A program made the position numbers and the translations under genes. The notes under the pieces are model-generated. The model searched no databases. It saw only the letters and a program-made list of their open reading frames with translations, and was not told the origin of the DNA. From an uncultured bacterium (lineage in GTDB: Bacteria > Bacillota > Clostridia > Lachnospirales > Lachnospiraceae), in contig CANSYK010000034.1 of assembly GCA_947651225.1 (NCBI GenBank), forward strand, positions 1 to 35,189: 35,189 bases of DNA, read 5' to 3'. Shown one piece after another: positions 33,007 through 35,189 of the stretch (position 1 is the stretch's first letter; the number at the start of each line of letters is the position of its first letter).

Positions 33007-33141
33007 TATAGTAAACGCATAAAATACATGCGTTTACTATAATAGATGCGCACGGATACACATAGGAAGTTATGCTGCTTTGCAGCGTGTATCCGGCGCT
33101 GTAAACGAAGCAAAACGCAAGCGTTTTTTTCGTTTACTATA
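33007..33141. mobile_element. MITE-like palindromic element with TATAGTAAACG ends
   Basis: A 135-bp non-coding unit bounded by TATAGTAAACG (33007-33017) and its inverse CGTTTACTATA (33131-33141). The same word occurs again inside, inverted at 33031-33041 and in part (GTAAACG) direct at 33101-33107. It folds into three hairpins: 33008-33019 with 33029-33040; GGATACAC/GTGTATCC (33054-33061 with 33087-33094) with an inner GCTGC/GCAGC; and GTAAACGAA with TTCGTTTAC around AAAACGC-AA-GCGTTTT. The last has a T-rich arm and may end the following surface-protein gene. No target-site duplication is clear. Confidence 0.5.
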
Positions 33142-33157
33142 AAAAAACAGATAACTT

Positions 33158-35189
33158 TTATTTAAACTTGGACAATTTCACTTTTCTTTTATCGACCGTT
33201 ATTTTTGCCTTAAACGTTTTGGAGCTTCCATTTTCCAATGTAACCTTTACGGTAATAACTGCTTTCCCTTTTTTAATTCCTTTTACAACACCTTTTGAAT
33301 TAACAGTAGCCACTTTTTTCTTACTGCTGGAAAATTTTACGCTTTTTATATCACTGGCATATAGGCCTTCTGGGTAATTCAATTTTATCTTTGTTGTCTT
33401 CCCCTTTTTAAAAGTCTTTTTAGTAACACTTATAGAGAGTTCCTGCAGCAATGTGTCAAGAGAAATTTCATTTTCTACCTGATAAACATAAATCTGATAG
33501 CTTTCCAGCCCCGGGGCGCTAACCGTAATATATCCGCTTCTCTCCTTATAAGTATTATTTTCCTTGACATAAATATAAAAACCGCCTGACCCGGTTCCTT
33601 CAATCGAAGCATATTGATCTTCATAGTCCCAGGCATTCTTTATGATTTTTATCCAGCCTGCTGATGATGTTACTGTCCATTTTGTATTTTCATCTGCCGA
33701 AATATGAACCATCCCATCAACGGCGCTGGCTGGGTCGTCAAAGTAAGCCGTCTCCCTGTCAACCTGCAGATACGAAGCTGGCTTCCCTAACTGAGTTACC
33801 GTTATGGTCTTCGTTAATTTTCCCCCTTCATGTGTTATCTTAATGGTTGCCGTGCGTTCCTCCCCCATATTTTTATCAGCAAACAGATAAATATATGCAT
33901 TATCCCCTAATGTTATGGATGACATCCCATCTGCAAAAGAAGCGAACTTGTCAGAGGAAATTTTTAGCCATGCCGCATCTTCTACCATTGCGGTAAACGA
34001 ACCGGTATCTGATGTCTCCACATAGATAGCATTATTATAAAAAGCGCCATTGTTATCCACCAATTTACTTGTGCTGTCCACTGTAAGAACTGCCTTTGTG
34101 CCTTCCTGCACAACTTCAATTGTCTCTGTTGTCTCCCCATCTTCATGCGTTACTGTAACCTGCCCTGTCCGCTCTTCATCAGATGGGTTTTCACTTACAA
34201 AAATGTAAAATGTGCCTGTTGCCTCAAATGATACATTAGATGTCGCACTGCCACTATAACTGCTGCTCCCCATCTTTATCCACGAGTTACCATTATTGCT
34301 GACAGAAAAGCCCCCTGTTTTATTTGTATCCACTTTCACAGATGTGACACTTGTTTTCCCTTTTGCATTGGCAGTAATTTTCTTTGCGGAAACGGTCAAT
34401 GCAGCCTTAGCGGCCTCCTGCTTTACCACAACGGTTTCCTTTACCTTTTTATCTCCATACTCAGCCGTAATGGTAATCTCCCCTGTCCTCGGCACTACAG
34501 AAGTATTTTCATTTACAAATACATAAAAGCTTCCCGTCCATTCCTTGCTGTCGCTGCGTAACCAAATGATATTGTCTGCTGATGCTGATGCATCCTTTTT
34601 ACACACCTTCAGCCATAAATCACTTGTACTCACAGTACAGCTATAAGAGCTTGCTACTGTCAGATCTACTTTGTTACTTGCAAATACCCCCTGTGCATCT
34701 GCACTAAGCTCTGTCTGGTTAACACTTATCCCTAACTCTGGAGTCGGGGTCGGGGTTGGCGTTGGGGTCGGTGACAAAGTTGGTGTTGGTGTTGACGATT
34801 GCTCCGTAATAATTGGAGCAAAAGTAACCCCCATTGCCGGAGTCGGTGATGGGGTTGGAATTGGAGTCGGCGTCACCGCTGGATTTGTAGCAGTATCCGT
34901 TTTAACTGTAATGCCACATGTATTAGCATATGTTTCTGCAACAGAACCAGGTGTTGCATAAACCACACATAAACTAGGACAACTCCAAAAAATCCCCTCA
35001 CCTATACTTGTTACACTATCTGGTATTGTTATGCTTTTTAAACTTGAACAATAAATAAATGCAAAATCCCCTATACTGGTTACACTATCTGGTATTACTA
35101 TGCTTTCTAAACTTGAACACCAATAAAATGCACTATCCCCTATACTGGTTACACTATCTGGTATTACTATGCTTTCTAAACTTGAACAC
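33158..35189 (-). CDS. BspA-type LRR / BACON / Big2 surface protein (5' end missing)
   Basis: The last 676 residues of a large extracellular protein whose start lies beyond the right edge. Visible order: three BspA-type leucine-rich repeats of 23 residues ([18 protein letters not shown]), to about residue 70; a Pro/Thr linker ([13 protein letters not shown] and a second TPTP block), about 95-150; four BACON-like beta-sandwich repeats of about 95-100 residues, each ending in a VVVKQE, VVQEG, TVTQLG or VYQVE strand; and a C-terminal Big2 domain with [20 protein letters not shown]. No LPXTG or membrane anchor is seen at the end. Such proteins bind host glycans or proteins, or mucin sugars; that is inference. 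The frame stays open to the window edge, so a start at 34966 should not be used. Confidence 0.88.
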   Translation of the reverse strand, partial: CSSLESIVIPDSVTSIGDSAFYWCSSLESIVIPDSVTSIGDFAFIYCSSLKSITIPDSVTSIGEGIFWSCPSLCVVYATPGSVAETYANTCGITVKTDTATNPAVTPTPIPTPSPTPAMGVTFAPIITEQSSTPTPTLSPTPTPTPTPTPELGISVNQTELSADAQGVFASNKVDLTVASSYSCTVSTSDLWLKVCKKDASASADNIIWLRSDSKEWTGSFYVFVNENTSVVPRTGEITITAEYGDKKVKETVVVKQEAAKAALTVSAKKITANAKGKTSVTSVKVDTNKTGGFSVSNNGNSWIKMGSSSYSGSATSNVSFEATGTFYIFVSENPSDEERTGQVTVTHEDGETTETIEVVQEGTKAVLTVDSTSKLVDNNGAFYNNAIYVETSDTGSFTAMVEDAAWLKISSDKFASFADGMSSITLGDNAYIYLFADKNMGEERTATIKITHEGGKLTKTITVTQLGKPASYLQVDRETAYFDDPASAVDGMVHISADENTKWTVTSSAGWIKIIKNAWDYEDQYASIEGTGSGGFYIYVKENNTYKERSGYITVSAPGLESYQIYVYQVENEISLDTLLQELSISVTKKTFKKGKTTKIKLNYPEGLYASDIKSVKFSSSKKKVATVNSKGVVKGIKKGKAVITVKVTLENGSSKTFKAKITVDKRKVKLSKFK
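34983..35189 (-). repeat. 69-bp direct repeats encoding LRR units
   Basis: Three copies of a 69-bp unit (ends at 35189, 35120 and about 35051) are nearly identical for the two outermost copies and then diverge. They encode the 23-residue LRR. Near-identity suggests recent expansion or ongoing copy-number change. Confidence 0.85.

Noticed and set aside
32925-33113. A 62-codon minus-strand frame
   Set aside because: It runs through the hairpin element, has a poor start and an unlikely composition.
34671-34961. Plus-strand frame rich in Gly-Val repeats
   Set aside because: It is the antisense reading of the Thr-Pro linker of the surface protein.

Overview
The window comes from a low-GC, spore-forming Firmicute, most likely a gut member of the Lachnospiraceae. 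The support is the 16S 5' end, the Spo0A/SpoIIE/SpoVT/YabP/YabQ sporulation genes, strong AGGAGG ribosome binding sites, and a long run of minus-strand genes co-oriented with the rRNA operon. No phage, plasmid or CRISPR locus is visible. Genus-level placement is inference.

Layout. 1-950: the 5' end of a 16S rRNA gene on the minus strand, its leader and three tandem sigma-A promoters. 950-1350: two tRNA-Ser genes (GGA, TGA). 1490-6625: a two-component system (response regulator, short histidine kinase) followed by a two-gene FtsX-type ABC exporter whose own promoter carries an 11-bp-phased direct repeat. 6639-9279: tsaD, a small membrane-anchored protein and rnz. 9394-10086: a secreted M15 peptidase. 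10401-18703: a conserved Firmicutes block read on the minus strand as hup, rqcP, yabP, yabQ, divIC, spoIIE, tilS, hpt, ftsH. It matches Bacillus synteny, with a Spo0A-type promoter before spoIIE and a possible sigma-E promoter before yabP. 18876-19962: an orphan HPt-domain protein and spoVT. 20412-23962: a GH31 alpha-glucosidase and a class-C beta-lactamase-like hydrolase that seems to have lost its last 23 codons to an amber stop. 24145-27540: a small CmpB-type membrane protein, a Crh-like HPr without its catalytic histidine, an AraC regulator and pta. 27718-31896: a TetM/EF-G-like ribosomal GTPase fused to a YacP/Rae1 endoribonuclease domain, a cytosolic Cu/Zn superoxide dismutase and a ROK glucokinase. 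32121-35189: a decayed Rpn-type nuclease gene, a palindromic MITE-like element and the C-terminal part of a large BspA-LRR/BACON/Big2 surface protein that runs off the right edge.

How it fits together. Much of the window concerns translation and tRNA quality (16S, tRNA-Ser, TsaD, RNase Z, TilS, RqcP, the GTPase-Rae1 fusion) and sporulation. Carbon metabolism (GH31, HPr-like, Pta, ROK glucokinase) and envelope stress (two-component system plus ABC exporter) are added. The most striking gene is the GTPase-Rae1 fusion at 27718-30330: one polypeptide joins a factor that enters the ribosomal A site to a nuclease family that cleaves mRNA in that site. A dispersed short repeat with the core TATTCACGGC (four copies, two ending within a few bases of stop codons) and several inverted-repeat operators are the main non-coding signals.
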